A DNA stretch of 53,746 bases from a bacterium (GTDB lineage Bacteria; Moduliflexota; Moduliflexia; Moduliflexales; JAUQPW01). This document shows positions 15,467-24,555 of the stretch, piece by piece (position 1 is the stretch's first letter; each line of letters opens with the position of its first letter). Below the pieces are notes generated by a model. That model was not told where the DNA came from and did no database searches. It saw only the letters and a program-made list of their open reading frames with translations. Location: positions 1 through 53,746 of the forward strand of contig JAUQPW010000028.1 in NCBI GenBank assembly GCA_030550175.1. The letters are read 5' to 3'. Made by a program: the position numbers and the translations under genes.

Positions 15467-16522
15467 TTATCTTCGGCGAATGAGTTCCTGGTACGCTATG
15501 TAGGCCGGCTTGGGCGGGCATAATAGTCCAAAAGACCGTAGGTCCTGAATCCCCGGTCCTTGTCCGAGTCGAAAAGCTTAAACCAATAGATCTTTTCAAC
15601 GCCGAATGAGAGCAGCATGGGCAGATAATCACGTAGCCATGCTGCCTGTCCGATTGGTCCCCAATAGCGGGGATCGTTCAACCCTTTTTCCCGCTGTTCG
15701 GCCGGGTCACTGGGATAGCCTATTTCGGTAATCCAGATGGGTTTGTCGCCTGCATCATATCGAGCCAGCGTCTTCTGCACGTAATCCATTTTCAACTGCA
15801 TTTTCCCCGGGTCATAGATGGAAATTCATGATATCGAAATAGTAGGCGGCCGGGTAGCGGGTATCGGCCAGAATGGCTTCCAGAAAGTTAGGATTTACCC
15901 GGCGCCCATCCAGCGCCAGTCCTCCCAGGAGCACCTTAGCCTGGGGATTGGCTCGTTTGACTTGTTGATATGCAACTGCCAGGAGTTGGGCGTACTCAGC
16001 AGGGCTACCACGCCAATACCCCGGTAGATCCGGTTCGTCCCAGATCTCCCAGTACGGCACTTCAGGGTAACGTCGTACGCTTTCATATACGTAACGTCCG
16101 AAGGCGTCATAGTCTCGTGGCGGAAAATTCAGATAGTTCGGATCACCCGGTGGGGCCGTCGAATTCCATCGAGGTGTAAACCCCAATTCGAGGTGTAAAC
16201 CCCCCAATATGATGAGGGGCACAAGGTGAACCTTACGGGCTTTCGCCAGGATTCTATCATAATACCGCTGGAAGTCATAAACGTTCGGTTGCGGTTCGAC
16301 CCGCTCTTGCCCCATGGTAAAGCGTACGGAGCCAATCCCTGCCTGACCTGCCAGCTCGAAGGCCCGTGGACTGTTCGGATCGATTATCTCAGCTCCGTAA
16401 GAAACTCCCCACGGATTCTCTTGAGTAATTAAAGTTGGAACCGCTGAAAAAGCGGTAAGTGGGGAATGGAATATACTCCCAATCAGGGTAATGATTAATA
16501 TCATCAACGTGATGAAGTGCAT
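15467..16522 (-). pseudogene. Secreted glycoside hydrolase (TIM-barrel, GH39/GH5-like), broken by two frameshifts
   Basis: From the ATG at 16522 (site AAGGAG; an alternative ATG is at 16564) a signal peptide leads into a clan-A-type barrel. The acid/base motif is YWEIWDEPDLPGYWRG and then KVLLGGLALDG follows. The frame ends at TGA 15812. One base deletion there would restore YDPGKMQLKMDYVQKTL and the nucleophile motif WITEIGYPSDP. A second frame break near 15513, in a GGGCGGG run, must be corrected to read KPAYIAYQELIRR to a TAA at 15467. Both catalytic Glu residues survive, so this is either a very recent pseudogene or contains assembly errors. Confidence 0.78.
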
Positions 16523-16692
16523 GGTATATGCTCCTTCAAGGGTTCCCTTCATCAGAAGTTTCATTAGGAAAGCTCTCCCTGCCGGATTTGGTTATGAGTT
16601 TGCTTCTTCCGCCTCGCCTCCGATCCTGATAGAGGGAACCCTTTTCTTTTCACCTCCGGCTTTAGATTCAATTACAGGTTTGCTCTCGCCGA

Positions 16693-17964
16693 TTAGGCCT
16701 GAGATTGATACACAGCCTTTTCGAAGGCATAGAACAACGGTAGTGATTTCGTGTCTGCAAAGGGGAAAACCTGGGTTAAATACACCCCACCTATCCCTTT
16801 ATAGGGATCAATCCAGAAATAGGTATTTGCCAGGCCTGCCCAAGCTAGACTACCTGCCGAACGACCTGTGGGCGCAGTCTGTTCATTGATCATGAAGCCA
16901 AGACCCCAACTCTTCGGCATACCAGGGAAGAACTCTGCATCATTGGACAGGTCCGGCATCACAGTTTTAAGCATCCGGACCTTAAGATCTCCTATGGCGT
17001 TTCGTGACATCAGATCTACGGTCTCCGGCTTGAGCACCTGATTACCGTTTCCTTTACCCCGATTAAGGATCATGCGTATAAACAGGAGGTAGTCTCCAGC
17101 CGTGGAGTAGAGCCCGCCTCCACCCATCTCGAATTCAGGCTCTTCCGGCATCGCAAAGTCGGTGGGGGTTAGTTTACCGTCACTACCACGTTGATGAACC
17201 TTGGCCAGACGTTCACGCATCTCCGGTGTGATTTTAAACGTCGTATTCTTCATGCCAAGAGGGTTGAAGAGGTTTTCTTGCAGATAAACCCCCAGTCGCT
17301 TACCGCTTACCGCCTCAATCATCTTTCCCGCCCAGTCGATTCCAATACCATATTCCCAGCGTTCACCCGGATCGGCCACGAGGGGTGTGCGCAAGGCGGC
17401 GTTCTGGCAGGTTCCGATTCCTGGAATATTTTTAACTTGCTGATAACGCTGGATATCGGCATTCCAGAACTCGTAGGAAAACCCCGCCGTGTGCGTGAGC
17501 AGGTGGCGTAGGGTAATGGGCCGTTTGGGGGCACGGGTGCGTGGCTGACCACTGGCATCCCAACCTTCCAACACTTCAACGTTAGCAAGATCCGACACCC
17601 AGCGGCTCGCAGGACTATCCAGCTCAAGCTTTCCCTGTTCAACTAACTGCATGGCCGCAGCACTGGTAAGGGCCTTGGTCATGGAAGCAATCCAAACGAC
17701 GGTGTTGGTGGTCATCGCGATATTTTGACCCAGTATGCGCTGGCCGAAGGCACCTTCATAAATCATACCGTCCCGGTTAGTAGCCATGGCTACCACACCT
17801 GGAATGTCACCTGCGTCGGCAGCACTTCGCAGTAACATATCTACACTCTCTTTCAAAGATCCCGCATTGCTGTTTTTACTCCACATAACCGTAGTGACCC
17901 CACTTGCAAGTAAGGCTATTCCGGTCTTTAGAAAAATTCGCCGGTTTATCGATAATCTTTCCAT
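16693..17964 (-). CDS. Tat-exported serine hydrolase of the beta-lactamase (class C/EstB) fold
   Basis: 423 residues from the ATG at 17964, preceded by AAAGGAG; the open frame extends upstream without a better start. The N-terminus MERLSINRRIFLKTGIALLA is a twin-arginine signal (RRIFLK). The catalytic S-x-x-K motif is ASMTK (about residue 93). RHLLTHTAGFSYEFW and LVADPGERWEYGIGIDWAGK follow, typical of family VIII esterases and penicillin-binding-like hydrolases. The late segment AWAGLANTYFWIDP replaces the K-T-G region. Likely substrates are esters or beta-lactam-like amides in the periplasm. It is tandem with the broken glycoside hydrolase on the same strand. Confidence 0.88.
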   Translation of the reverse strand: MERLSINRRIFLKTGIALLASGVTTVMWSKNSNAGSLKESVDMLLRSAADAGDIPGVVAMATNRDGMIYEGAFGQRILGQNIAMTTNTVVWIASMTKALTSAAAMQLVEQGKLELDSPASRWVSDLANVEVLEGWDASGQPRTRAPKRPITLRHLLTHTAGFSYEFWNADIQRYQQVKNIPGIGTCQNAALRTPLVADPGERWEYGIGIDWAGKMIEAVSGKRLGVYLQENLFNPLGMKNTTFKITPEMRERLAKVHQRGSDGKLTPTDFAMPEEPEFEMGGGGLYSTAGDYLLFIRMILNRGKGNGNQVLKPETVDLMSRNAIGDLKVRMLKTVMPDLSNDAEFFPGMPKSWGLGFMINEQTAPTGRSAGSLAWAGLANTYFWIDPYKGIGGVYLTQVFPFADTKSLPLFYAFEKAVYQSQA

Positions 17965-18098
17965 AAAGATCATCTCCTTTTCCGATAGCCAACCGCTTGA
18001 AATTTTTACTTCATGCGGTACCTTAACGGAAAAATTAAGCAGTGAGAAGGAATATACCCCCCGATCTATCCGTTCTTTTCCTCTACCTCTGGTACACA

Positions 18099-18170
18099 GG
18101 GACGCGGGGAATTCTGTCTCCGTGTCTCCGCGTCCCATTATCCCCGCGTCCCCGTGTCTCTGCGTCCAGG
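18099..18170. repeat. GGGACGCGGGGA inverted and degenerate tandem repeat
   Basis: GGGACGCGGGGA (18099-18110) is matched exactly by its complement TCCCCGCGTCCC (18141-18152). Between and after are degenerate units CCGTGTCTCCGCGTCCC and CCCGTGTCTCTGCGTCC. It lies upstream of the serine hydrolase. Related units seem to be embedded in the reading frame at 7304-7335 and 7475-7520. Confidence 0.7.
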
Positions 18171-18310
18171 GTTCCCGGTATCTGCCCAACGGCCCGGGCC
18201 CGGCAAGGCAGTGTCTGTACTTTCTCCCAGATGGGATGTTGAAGAACCATGGATTTCTCCCGATTTCAGAAAACACATTTCCTGGGATGAATAAGCTCTG
18301 CCGGCAATGA

Positions 18311-18771
18311 ATGAAGGATAACCACCAATCTGGAATTTTTCAAGTCAATTTTTTGATCCTTAATTATCATGACTTCGGGAGTCAGAAAAAAGGGTCACTT
18401 CTTTCCCTTCCCAGGTACCCAAAAAATTATGTAAACTAAGCGCCTGAAAACAACTGTTAATCTATTTAAATTGGTGGAAAGGTCGAAGAGGTTTTCCAAG
18501 TCCTGGAAGTCTTGCTACCTGCTCGGTGAAGAGGAGAGGAGCCTCTCAAGATCCACTAAGTCCTTTACGTAGGGATTAAGATTGACGGTAGCCTCTCTGT
18601 CGACATATTCAACCGACGTGCGTCCTGATGCATCAACCTTGGTTATGGGATTTCTTAGTGGGTTTAGTAGAGAGAAATCACGCTTTGACTATGCCAGTGT
18701 TGTTAGTATCATTGTCAAGCTGGCTGCTATCTGACATAGTTGTTACTGATCTTTGCATAAATTGCTAATAA
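18311..18771. other. Gene-poor, degenerate stretch
   Basis: About 460 bases with frequent stops in all frames on both strands. I see no RNA gene, repeat or recognisable protein fragment. Composition is more A/T-rich than the neighbouring genes, as expected of decayed DNA. Confidence 0.5.
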
Positions 18772-19116
18772 TCTCTAGCTATAAGTTGGATAGGCCTGAT
18801 ATTATTAGCCCGTTACGGCCTTGTTCACCCAAACCGCAAAATTGCATTTTATGATCAGCGAATGACTAAAGAGTTGGTCACCAAACAAGCTTCTCGAAAT
18901 GTTAAGAGGCTTCGTGCACTCCTAAGCCGGAGGAATCACAACGAGGTATTTATAATGGCCGGGCTAAATTACCTCGTTGCCTTGCACCCTATCGAAGCGT
19001 GGGTACCAACCGGCATTGAATTAACCGTGGCAACCGGCGGCATTGGGCAGAAGATGAGACACTTGAAGCACTGGCTTATGCATCCGCCTTTTACTCCGCT
19101 ATCAGCAGAGGATTAA
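18772..19116 (+). pseudogene. DUF6884-like protein, 5'-truncated remnant
   Basis: An open frame follows a TAA and reads LILLARYGLVHPNRKIAFYD, then QRMTKELVTKQ. Further on come HNEVFIMAGLNYLVALHPIE and ATGGIGQKMRHLKHWLM. The pattern (I-L-A-R-Y-G-L-V-x-P near the start, R-M-T-K-E-L, then G-x-x-Y-x-x-A-L and G-x-I-G-x-K-M-x-x-L-K-x-W-L) is how I remember DUF6884 proteins, which relate to the YaaA fold. The usual first 50 residues with the G-L-V-x-C-x-x-x-K motif are absent. No ribosome site precedes any start, so it is called a remnant. The family call is from memory only. Confidence 0.45.
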
Positions 19117-19468
19117 ACCGCATCTTACAATCTTATACTAAATCTAAATAGAAATGTCATATAACCTGCAGAGCGATCCGGAGTGATCGCCTTCACAGTT
19201 TAGGCGATGTTTCAACGTAGAAATAGTATTATACCATTTCGCTTAGGTTGTGATGCATAAATAACCTGTAAAGGATATTCATAAGAAGTCAGAACCCTCT
19301 CAACTCCGATCCGAATCCCAGGATCTCCGTTTTCAGATATGTAAGCAGTTAAAAATAGCAGGTAAGATACCCACGCTCCTGAGGTTTTCCCCACCTGTTC
19401 AGTGGTCGTAACTAACAACCGTCAAAAATAATACTTAAATAAACGTATATAACTTTTTTATTTTTCTC
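19117..19468. other. Intergenic region, no gene seen
   Basis: About 350 bases without a supported gene. It holds one short hairpin, GCGATC/GATCGC (19174-19191). A reverse-strand open frame of 68 codons (19212-19418) has no ribosome site or recognisable motif. Confidence 0.4.
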
Positions 19469-19497
19469 TTGAAAAGTTTTCCTATCAATGATAGATA
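19469..19497 (+). promoter_or_regulatory. Sigma-70 promoter overlapped by a tetO-like operator
   Basis: TTGAAA (19469-19474), a 17-base spacer and TAGATA (19492-19497) form a good promoter for the OmpA gene. The palindrome CTATCAATGATAG (19482-19494) sits on the spacer and the -10. Its core is the same as Tn10-type tet operators (CTATCAnTGATAG). Binding of a TetR-family repressor there would block RNA polymerase. No tetR gene is in the window. Confidence 0.5.
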
Positions 19498-19628
19498 GCA
19501 GGCGCAGTTTTGTTTTTATTCGGCCTGCCGTGGGTTATTTTTAATAAGTTTAGAGAAGGTGGACGGGAGTTTGCGAAAGGGGGAAGGTAAGAAAGGCATT
19601 TTAAGGTTTTACCATAAAGGAGGTTTCC

Positions 19629-21278
19629 ATGGAGAAAAAATACGTTGTAGTTCCTGTTATTGTGATTTTAATTGTCCCGATGTGGATCGGTTCTTGCGGT
19701 ACGTTAGAAGCCACTACCTCGGATAAAAATAATGGGGAGGTGCCTACTAAATTTGGGCTTTCCGGTTTATATACGCTGTTTGGTACAGAGACCCCTGATC
19801 CATGGGAGTTTTCTATAGGGGTTTATGTGGATTATTCCCGGCTTGACTTGCCTGAAGATCCCCGTAAACCCGAGTTAACCGAGGTAAGGTTTGGAGCAGC
19901 CCTGGGTCTTATACCCCGATTTCAACTGGGTGTATCCGTACCGGCCCTGGATCTATTTCTTCCTGCTACCAATGGAATTCCTGAATTTTCTGATAGTGGA
20001 ATGGGAGATATAACCGTCTCGGGTAAGTATCGGGTACTCAACGAAACCGGTAGCATTCCGGCTATTGCCCTCTACGGCCTGGTTTCTTTTCCCAATGGGG
20101 ACGAGAAAATCGGGCTGGGAAGTGGAAGTACCGATTATACCCTGGGTGGAATCCTCACCAAGCATGTCGGCCCCATAAATCTCTACGGTAACGTTGGTTT
20201 TTTCATTTCTGGATATAAGGCCGGGGATCCCAATCCCTTACTTCGTAGTCTTCAGGATTCCCTGGTTTATGGCGCCGGTTTAGATTTCTCCCTGGTTGGA
20301 GGGAACAAGGTCAATTTGTTTGCAGAGGCAACCTTTTTACATGAATTCGGAAGCGAAGAAGAAGATCAGGTTGTTAACCTTTTAGGAATACCTGTCGAGG
20401 ATAAGGTAGATAATCCCGGTCAGCTCAATCTGGGTATCCATTTAGGATTAAGTGAGAGTTTTGTCTTAACCGGAGGGGGTGGATTTAAACTTGTAAATGA
20501 AAATGCCGTACCTGAAGCTCCGAATTGGAGAGTTTTCGGCGGAATTACCTACTCTTTTACACGAAAGCCGGGTACCCGGATTGCCCAGGCACCTCCACCC
20601 ACACCGGCGCCTCCGCCCACACAGGTTATTCCCGTAGAACCCCCCATCGTGAATCGATGTCCCGAGATCACGGAAGTTACCTTGAGTGCTTCCGAAATCC
20701 TGGGAAACGAAAGGATTAAGATTTCTGCAAAGGCTACTGATGCCGATAATAACCCATTAACCTATCAATGGACCGCTACCGGCGGTGAAATCGTGGGAAG
20801 TGGGGGTGAAGTCATCTGGATTGCCCCGGATTGCAGAACTATCGGAGGTCCTTCGGCAACTTATACCCTTAGCGTTACCGTAAGCGATGCCCAATGCCCC
20901 GTCACCCAAAGCCGAACCATTGTCGTCAGATGTGAAAGGATCTTGGAAGGAAAACTTCCCTTTGACAAGGGAAGCGCCCGATTAAATAACCTGGCTAAGG
21001 CCGCCCTGGATAATATTGCCATAGTCCTTAAAAAGTTCCCGGATCAGGATATTCTCATTGAGGGGCATACCGACTCCAGTGGAAGCGAGGCCGCAAACCA
21101 GCAGATGGGTTTAAGAAGAGCAGAAAGTGTAAGAAACTATTTAATTACGCGTCACGGTATTGAACCCCGGCGAATCCGGATAGAATCTATGGGCTCGGCC
21201 AGAGCCATCGCAACTAATGACACCGAAGAAGGTCGTAGGCAAAATCGAAGGGTGGAAATTTATAGACTGATAAAATAA
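19629..21278 (+). CDS. OmpA-family outer-membrane protein with N-terminal beta-barrel and Ig/PKD-like linker
   Basis: 549 residues. The N-terminus is hydrophobic and ends IGSCGT, either a signal peptide or an imperfect lipobox (Cys23). Residues about 40-315 alternate as beta-strands with Gly/aromatic endings (GAALGLIPRFQLGVSVP), typical of a transmembrane barrel. A proline-rich linker APPPTPAPPPT (about 319-330) follows, then a PKD/Ig-like domain (ATDADNNPLTYQWTATGG). The C-terminal OmpA peptidoglycan-binding domain has ILIEGHTDSSGSEAANQQMG, LRRAESVRNYL and RRQNRRVEI. It anchors the outer membrane to the wall. It starts after AAAGGAGG, and the next gene follows after 10 bases. Confidence 0.9.
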   Translation: MEKKYVVVPVIVILIVPMWIGSCGTLEATTSDKNNGEVPTKFGLSGLYTLFGTETPDPWEFSIGVYVDYSRLDLPEDPRKPELTEVRFGAALGLIPRFQLGVSVPALDLFLPATNGIPEFSDSGMGDITVSGKYRVLNETGSIPAIALYGLVSFPNGDEKIGLGSGSTDYTLGGILTKHVGPINLYGNVGFFISGYKAGDPNPLLRSLQDSLVYGAGLDFSLVGGNKVNLFAEATFLHEFGSEEEDQVVNLLGIPVEDKVDNPGQLNLGIHLGLSESFVLTGGGGFKLVNENAVPEAPNWRVFGGITYSFTRKPGTRIAQAPPPTPAPPPTQVIPVEPPIVNRCPEITEVTLSASEILGNERIKISAKATDADNNPLTYQWTATGGEIVGSGGEVIWIAPDCRTIGGPSATYTLSVTVSDAQCPVTQSRTIVVRCERILEGKLPFDKGSARLNNLAKAALDNIAIVLKKFPDQDILIEGHTDSSGSEAANQQMGLRRAESVRNYLITRHGIEPRRIRIESMGSARAIATNDTEEGRRQNRRVEIYRLIK

Positions 21279-21288
21279 AACACTTGCT

Positions 21289-23283
21289 ATGACAATACGA
21301 ATAATTCTTATCTCTTTTCTGTGGGTCTTTTTCTTTTCTTCTTTCGGTTTTTCCAAACCAAAAACCGACGAGTGGATCGCCTTAGGGCCTTTTGGTGGTG
21401 ATGTAACCGCTCTGGCTTTAGATCCTAAGAATCCCCATATCCTCTATGCCGGAACCAATGATGGACAAATTTATAAAAGTGAAAATGAAGGGAAATGGTG
21501 GGTGAGACTCCAACCCGGCCTGGGCGAAAAGGGTATCGCCATTAAGACCCTGGCCCTTCATCCCTGGAATCCTAAAATTATCTATGCAGGGACCTGGGGG
21601 TTGTGGAATAAGGGCGGGCTCTTTAAAAGTCCGGATGCAGGAAAGACTTGGAAGCGGATTGGATCCGGCCTTCAGAATGTAGATGTCCGTGCATTAGCCT
21701 TCGATCCCTCTTTTCCGGATGTTATGTATGCCGGAACTTTGAATGGGGTTTATAAAAGTACCGATACGGGAGTTACCTGGGTTCGCTTGAGTCAGGGATT
21801 GAAGAATATTCATATTGAATCCCTGGCCATCGATCCTGAAAACCCGAAAATCCTCTATGCCGGAAGCTGGCGGCGGGTTTATAAAAGTACCGATGGTGGG
21901 GTAAGTTGGTCCCTTATCCCGGTTGGGATGGATCTGGACTCAGATGTTTTTTCTTTACTTATAGATACCAGGTCTCCAAATACCCTGTATGCAGCTACCT
22001 GTAATGGGATCTTTAAAACCTTCAATGGGGGAAAAGTATGGAGGAAATTTTCTAAAAAAGAAGGACTTACCACTATTCGGGTTCAGTCCCTTGCCTTGGA
22101 CCCCCAGGACCCTAAAGTTCTTTATGCCGGGACCGTAGGGGGACTCTTTAAGAGTACCGACGCTGGAGCCACCTGGCAATTGATCACCGAAGACTCCCTT
22201 ATCGTCTGGTCTATTATAATCCATCCCCGTGATGGCAAAAAAATATATTTAGGAATTGAAAATGGGGCCGTTATTAAGAGTGAAGATGGCGGCCTCACCT
22301 GGGTTGAAACGAACCGGGGGATTACCGATACCCATATTCGAACCCTAATTCAGAACCCCCATAATCCTCAAATTATCTATGTAGGAACCTTGAACGGAAG
22401 GAATTTCGGTGGCGTTTTCCAGAGTAAGGAGGGTGGTGTCCACTGGAAAAAAATGACCCAGGGTCTCACCAATTTCAATGTTGAAGTCCTGGCTACGAAT
22501 CTGATGAATCCTTCAACCATCTACGCCGGAACCTGGGCCGGTGTATTTAAAACTACCAACGGAGGAGAAAGCTGGACTAAAAGTCCGGGAATTTTAGGCC
22601 GTGAGCGGATTACAACCCTGACAGTAGATCCTTATCAATCTGAAGTTGTCTATGCCGGAACCCCCCAGGGGTTGTTTAAAAGTACGTCGGGAGGAAAAGA
22701 ATGGTCACGACTCGAACTGCAAGGGAAACCCCTGTATACCATGGAAATAAGCCTGCTAAATCCAAAAATCCTCTACGTCGGTACAGGAAGTGGTCTTTAT
22801 CGAAGCCTGGATGGTGGACTCAAGTGGAAGAAGCTACCTACCAGGATTCTCGGAAACGAGAAAATACGGGCTGTGGCCCTAAAACCCGATGATCCTCAGG
22901 TCCTTCTCGTGGGGACTTCAAAGGGTTTGTTTAGAAGTTCAAACGGTGGATTTAAATGGAAAGTCATTCCCATCCGTTCAGACAACCCGGGTATTAAAAA
23001 GATCACCGTCGACCCCATCTCTCCAGGGGTCCTTTATGTAGTGGAAGAAACAGGCCATCAGATCTACCGAAGTCAAGACGATGGCTTAACCTGGGAAAAA
23101 GTAAGATTAGATTTTGGACCCGATAGGGAAATCGAAACTATCACCCTTGATGTGGTAAATTCAGAAACTATCTACGTAGGAACTGCAGGAAACGGATTAT
23201 ATAGCTATACTCTCCCGACTGGAACTTCTCCATTACCATCTCAGAAGACTTTCTTTCCCAGTTCCTTTTTACGGCTAAAATAA
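21289..23283 (+). CDS. Secreted BNR/sortilin-type beta-propeller protein (Ycf48-like), 14 repeats
   Basis: 664 residues. The signal peptide MTIRIILISFLWVFFFSSFG is followed only by about 14 repeats of the form DPxNPxxLYAGTxxGxYKS then xDGGxTW. Examples are LDPKNPHILYAGTNDGQIYK and FDPSFPDVMYAGTLNGVYKS. The SxDxGxTW element is the Asp-box of BNR/Vps10/Ycf48 propellers. Fourteen units suggest two seven-bladed propellers or one large cleft as in xyloglucanases. Without visible catalytic residues, a binding or scaffold role is as likely as hydrolysis. It is coupled to the OmpA-like gene by a 10-base gap, so both probably form one envelope operon. Confidence 0.85.
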   Translation: MTIRIILISFLWVFFFSSFGFSKPKTDEWIALGPFGGDVTALALDPKNPHILYAGTNDGQIYKSENEGKWWVRLQPGLGEKGIAIKTLALHPWNPKIIYAGTWGLWNKGGLFKSPDAGKTWKRIGSGLQNVDVRALAFDPSFPDVMYAGTLNGVYKSTDTGVTWVRLSQGLKNIHIESLAIDPENPKILYAGSWRRVYKSTDGGVSWSLIPVGMDLDSDVFSLLIDTRSPNTLYAATCNGIFKTFNGGKVWRKFSKKEGLTTIRVQSLALDPQDPKVLYAGTVGGLFKSTDAGATWQLITEDSLIVWSIIIHPRDGKKIYLGIENGAVIKSEDGGLTWVETNRGITDTHIRTLIQNPHNPQIIYVGTLNGRNFGGVFQSKEGGVHWKKMTQGLTNFNVEVLATNLMNPSTIYAGTWAGVFKTTNGGESWTKSPGILGRERITTLTVDPYQSEVVYAGTPQGLFKSTSGGKEWSRLELQGKPLYTMEISLLNPKILYVGTGSGLYRSLDGGLKWKKLPTRILGNEKIRAVALKPDDPQVLLVGTSKGLFRSSNGGFKWKVIPIRSDNPGIKKITVDPISPGVLYVVEETGHQIYRSQDDGLTWEKVRLDFGPDREIETITLDVVNSETIYVGTAGNGLYSYTLPTGTSPLPSQKTFFPSSFLRLK

Positions 23284-23463
23284 AAGGGTTCTTAGAATTT
23301 TAGACTTAACCCAAGATAGTTCAAAAACTTATGAGATGTTTCTTGAAGCCATAAAACCCTCTGGATGCTTAAAAAGCCTTGACAAATCGAGGACTCAGGT
23401 TTAACTTAATTCATCGTTAAAGACCCTTGCCCAGACGGTCGGAGAAAGAGGGAGGTTTAGAAG

Positions 23464-23913
23464 ATTAAGGAAAATATATATAGAAATTTAGGACTAGATG
23501 TTGGAAGCAAAACCATTGGGGTAGCCGTAAGTGATGAGTTACATTTAACAGCTCAAGGAATAGGAACTATTCAGAGAAAAAGTTTAAAGAAGGATTTTCA
23601 GGCTTTATCCCGTGTAATAGATCGATATAAAATAGGTGAAATTGTGGTGGGACTTCCCCGAAAGATGAATAATTCTTTAGGAGAGCAGGCAGAGGAAATA
23701 CTTAACTTCATAGCAAAACTGAAAAAGTATTTTAAACTGCCTGTACGAACCTGGGACGAGCGACTTACGACAATAGCTGCAGATCGTGTGCTGGAGGAAG
23801 CCGAAGTTCACCCTAAGAAAAGAAAAAAGGTTGTCGATAAAATCGCTGCGGTCCTTATTTTGCAAGGTTACCTGGATTTTAAAAAGATGGGGAAGTTAGA
23901 TCCGGCAAATTAA
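23464..23913 (+). CDS. ruvX: Putative Holliday junction resolvase RuvX/YqgF (apparent AUU start)
   Basis: 149 residues of RNase H-like fold. LGLDVGSKTIGVAVSD at the N-terminus carries the first catalytic Asp. VVGLPRKMNNSLGEQAEEIL, TWDERLTT (Glu) and VVDKIAAVLILQGYLDF (third acidic residue) follow, all as in RuvX, which acts in pre-16S rRNA maturation and possibly junction resolution. The frame is open only after TAG at 23458-23460 and has no ATG, GTG or TTG before the essential LGLDVG. ATT at 23464 sits 8 bases after GGAGG, the expected distance, giving a start like infC or pcnB. The lysW-like gene follows after 33 bases. Confidence 0.88.
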   Translation: MKENIYRNLGLDVGSKTIGVAVSDELHLTAQGIGTIQRKSLKKDFQALSRVIDRYKIGEIVVGLPRKMNNSLGEQAEEILNFIAKLKKYFKLPVRTWDERLTTIAADRVLEEAEVHPKKRKKVVDKIAAVLILQGYLDFKKMGKLDPAN

Positions 23914-23946
23914 AATATCTGAAAAGTTCAAAAAGGAGGTAGAAAT

Positions 23947-24108
23947 ATGGCTATCTGTCCACAATGCGAAGCAGAAATTAATATGTCTGATGTAGAAAAG
24001 GGCGACATTGTCTATTGCCCGGAATGTGGCATTGAGCTGGAAGTTATTAGCGATGTACCACTTGAATTGGATATTGCCCTTGAAGAGGAAGAAGAGTGGG
24101 GGGACTGA
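23947..24108 (+). CDS. LysW-type amino-group carrier protein homologue (orphan, C-terminal Asp)
   Basis: 53 residues. A zinc-ribbon pair CPQC (4-7) and CPECG (24-28) is followed by IELEVISDVPLELDIALEEE and the tail EEEWGD. This is the layout of LysW, the carrier whose C-terminal Glu in EDWGE is modified on its side chain during lysine or arginine/ornithine synthesis by LysX/ArgX, LysZ, LysY, LysJ and LysK. Here the last residue is Asp, read from GAC-TGA after a run of six G. The gene has a strong ribosome site (AAAAAGGAGG) and sits just after ruvX; none of the partner enzymes are in the window. Confidence 0.85.
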   Translation: MAICPQCEAEINMSDVEKGDIVYCPECGIELEVISDVPLELDIALEEEEEWGD

Positions 24109-24310
24109 AAACCTCTTCACTCAGAGGGTTAGAAGAGTGCACGGAATTGCGCATCGCGTGGATAGCAACGTGTTTTCCCTATCATACAACTTGTTAAGAA
24201 TAGGCAAAAAATAAATCTATATCCGGCAAAAATTAGCTCTATATCCCGTGAAACATTCAAAGACAGGTCGATATCCCTTCGGTAAGTGTAATCTTTTTCT
24301 CTTTAAATGC

Positions 24311-24385
24311 TCCTCTACCCCCTCAAGGGGGGACTCACAAAACATTACTCCTCACTAAACCCCCCTTGGAGGGGGGCAGGAGAAG
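24311..24385. repeat. CCCCCTCAAGGGGGG / CCCCCCTTGGAGGGGGG paired palindromes
   Basis: Two short C-run/G-run palindromes are separated by about 35 bases and flanked by TCCT and AGGA. The gap 24109-24555 holds nothing else that I can support. Confidence 0.65.
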
Positions 24386-24555
24386 TATTTCCTCTTTCAC
24401 TTACTCGATGGATACAGAATCTTTAAAAACCCCCGGGGCTATCCCTTCCTACCCTATAAACTGCCTTACAAATTTAAAACATAAAGTATAAGACCATGGA
24501 TCACCTGCAAACAGGATCTGAACCCAGCTCCATCTTCCGGTTCTATTCCTTCCCC

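Noticed and set aside
15812..15818. Programmed +1 frameshift at CTA-TGA-C in the glycoside hydrolase
   Set aside because: Slippage from CTA to TAT would pair poorly, no internal Shine-Dalgarno sits at the right distance, and a second independent frame break exists downstream.
24109..24300. Possible 6S-like or other small RNA after the LysW-like gene
   Set aside because: No long closing stem or known consensus could be made out, and no promoter or terminator pair.
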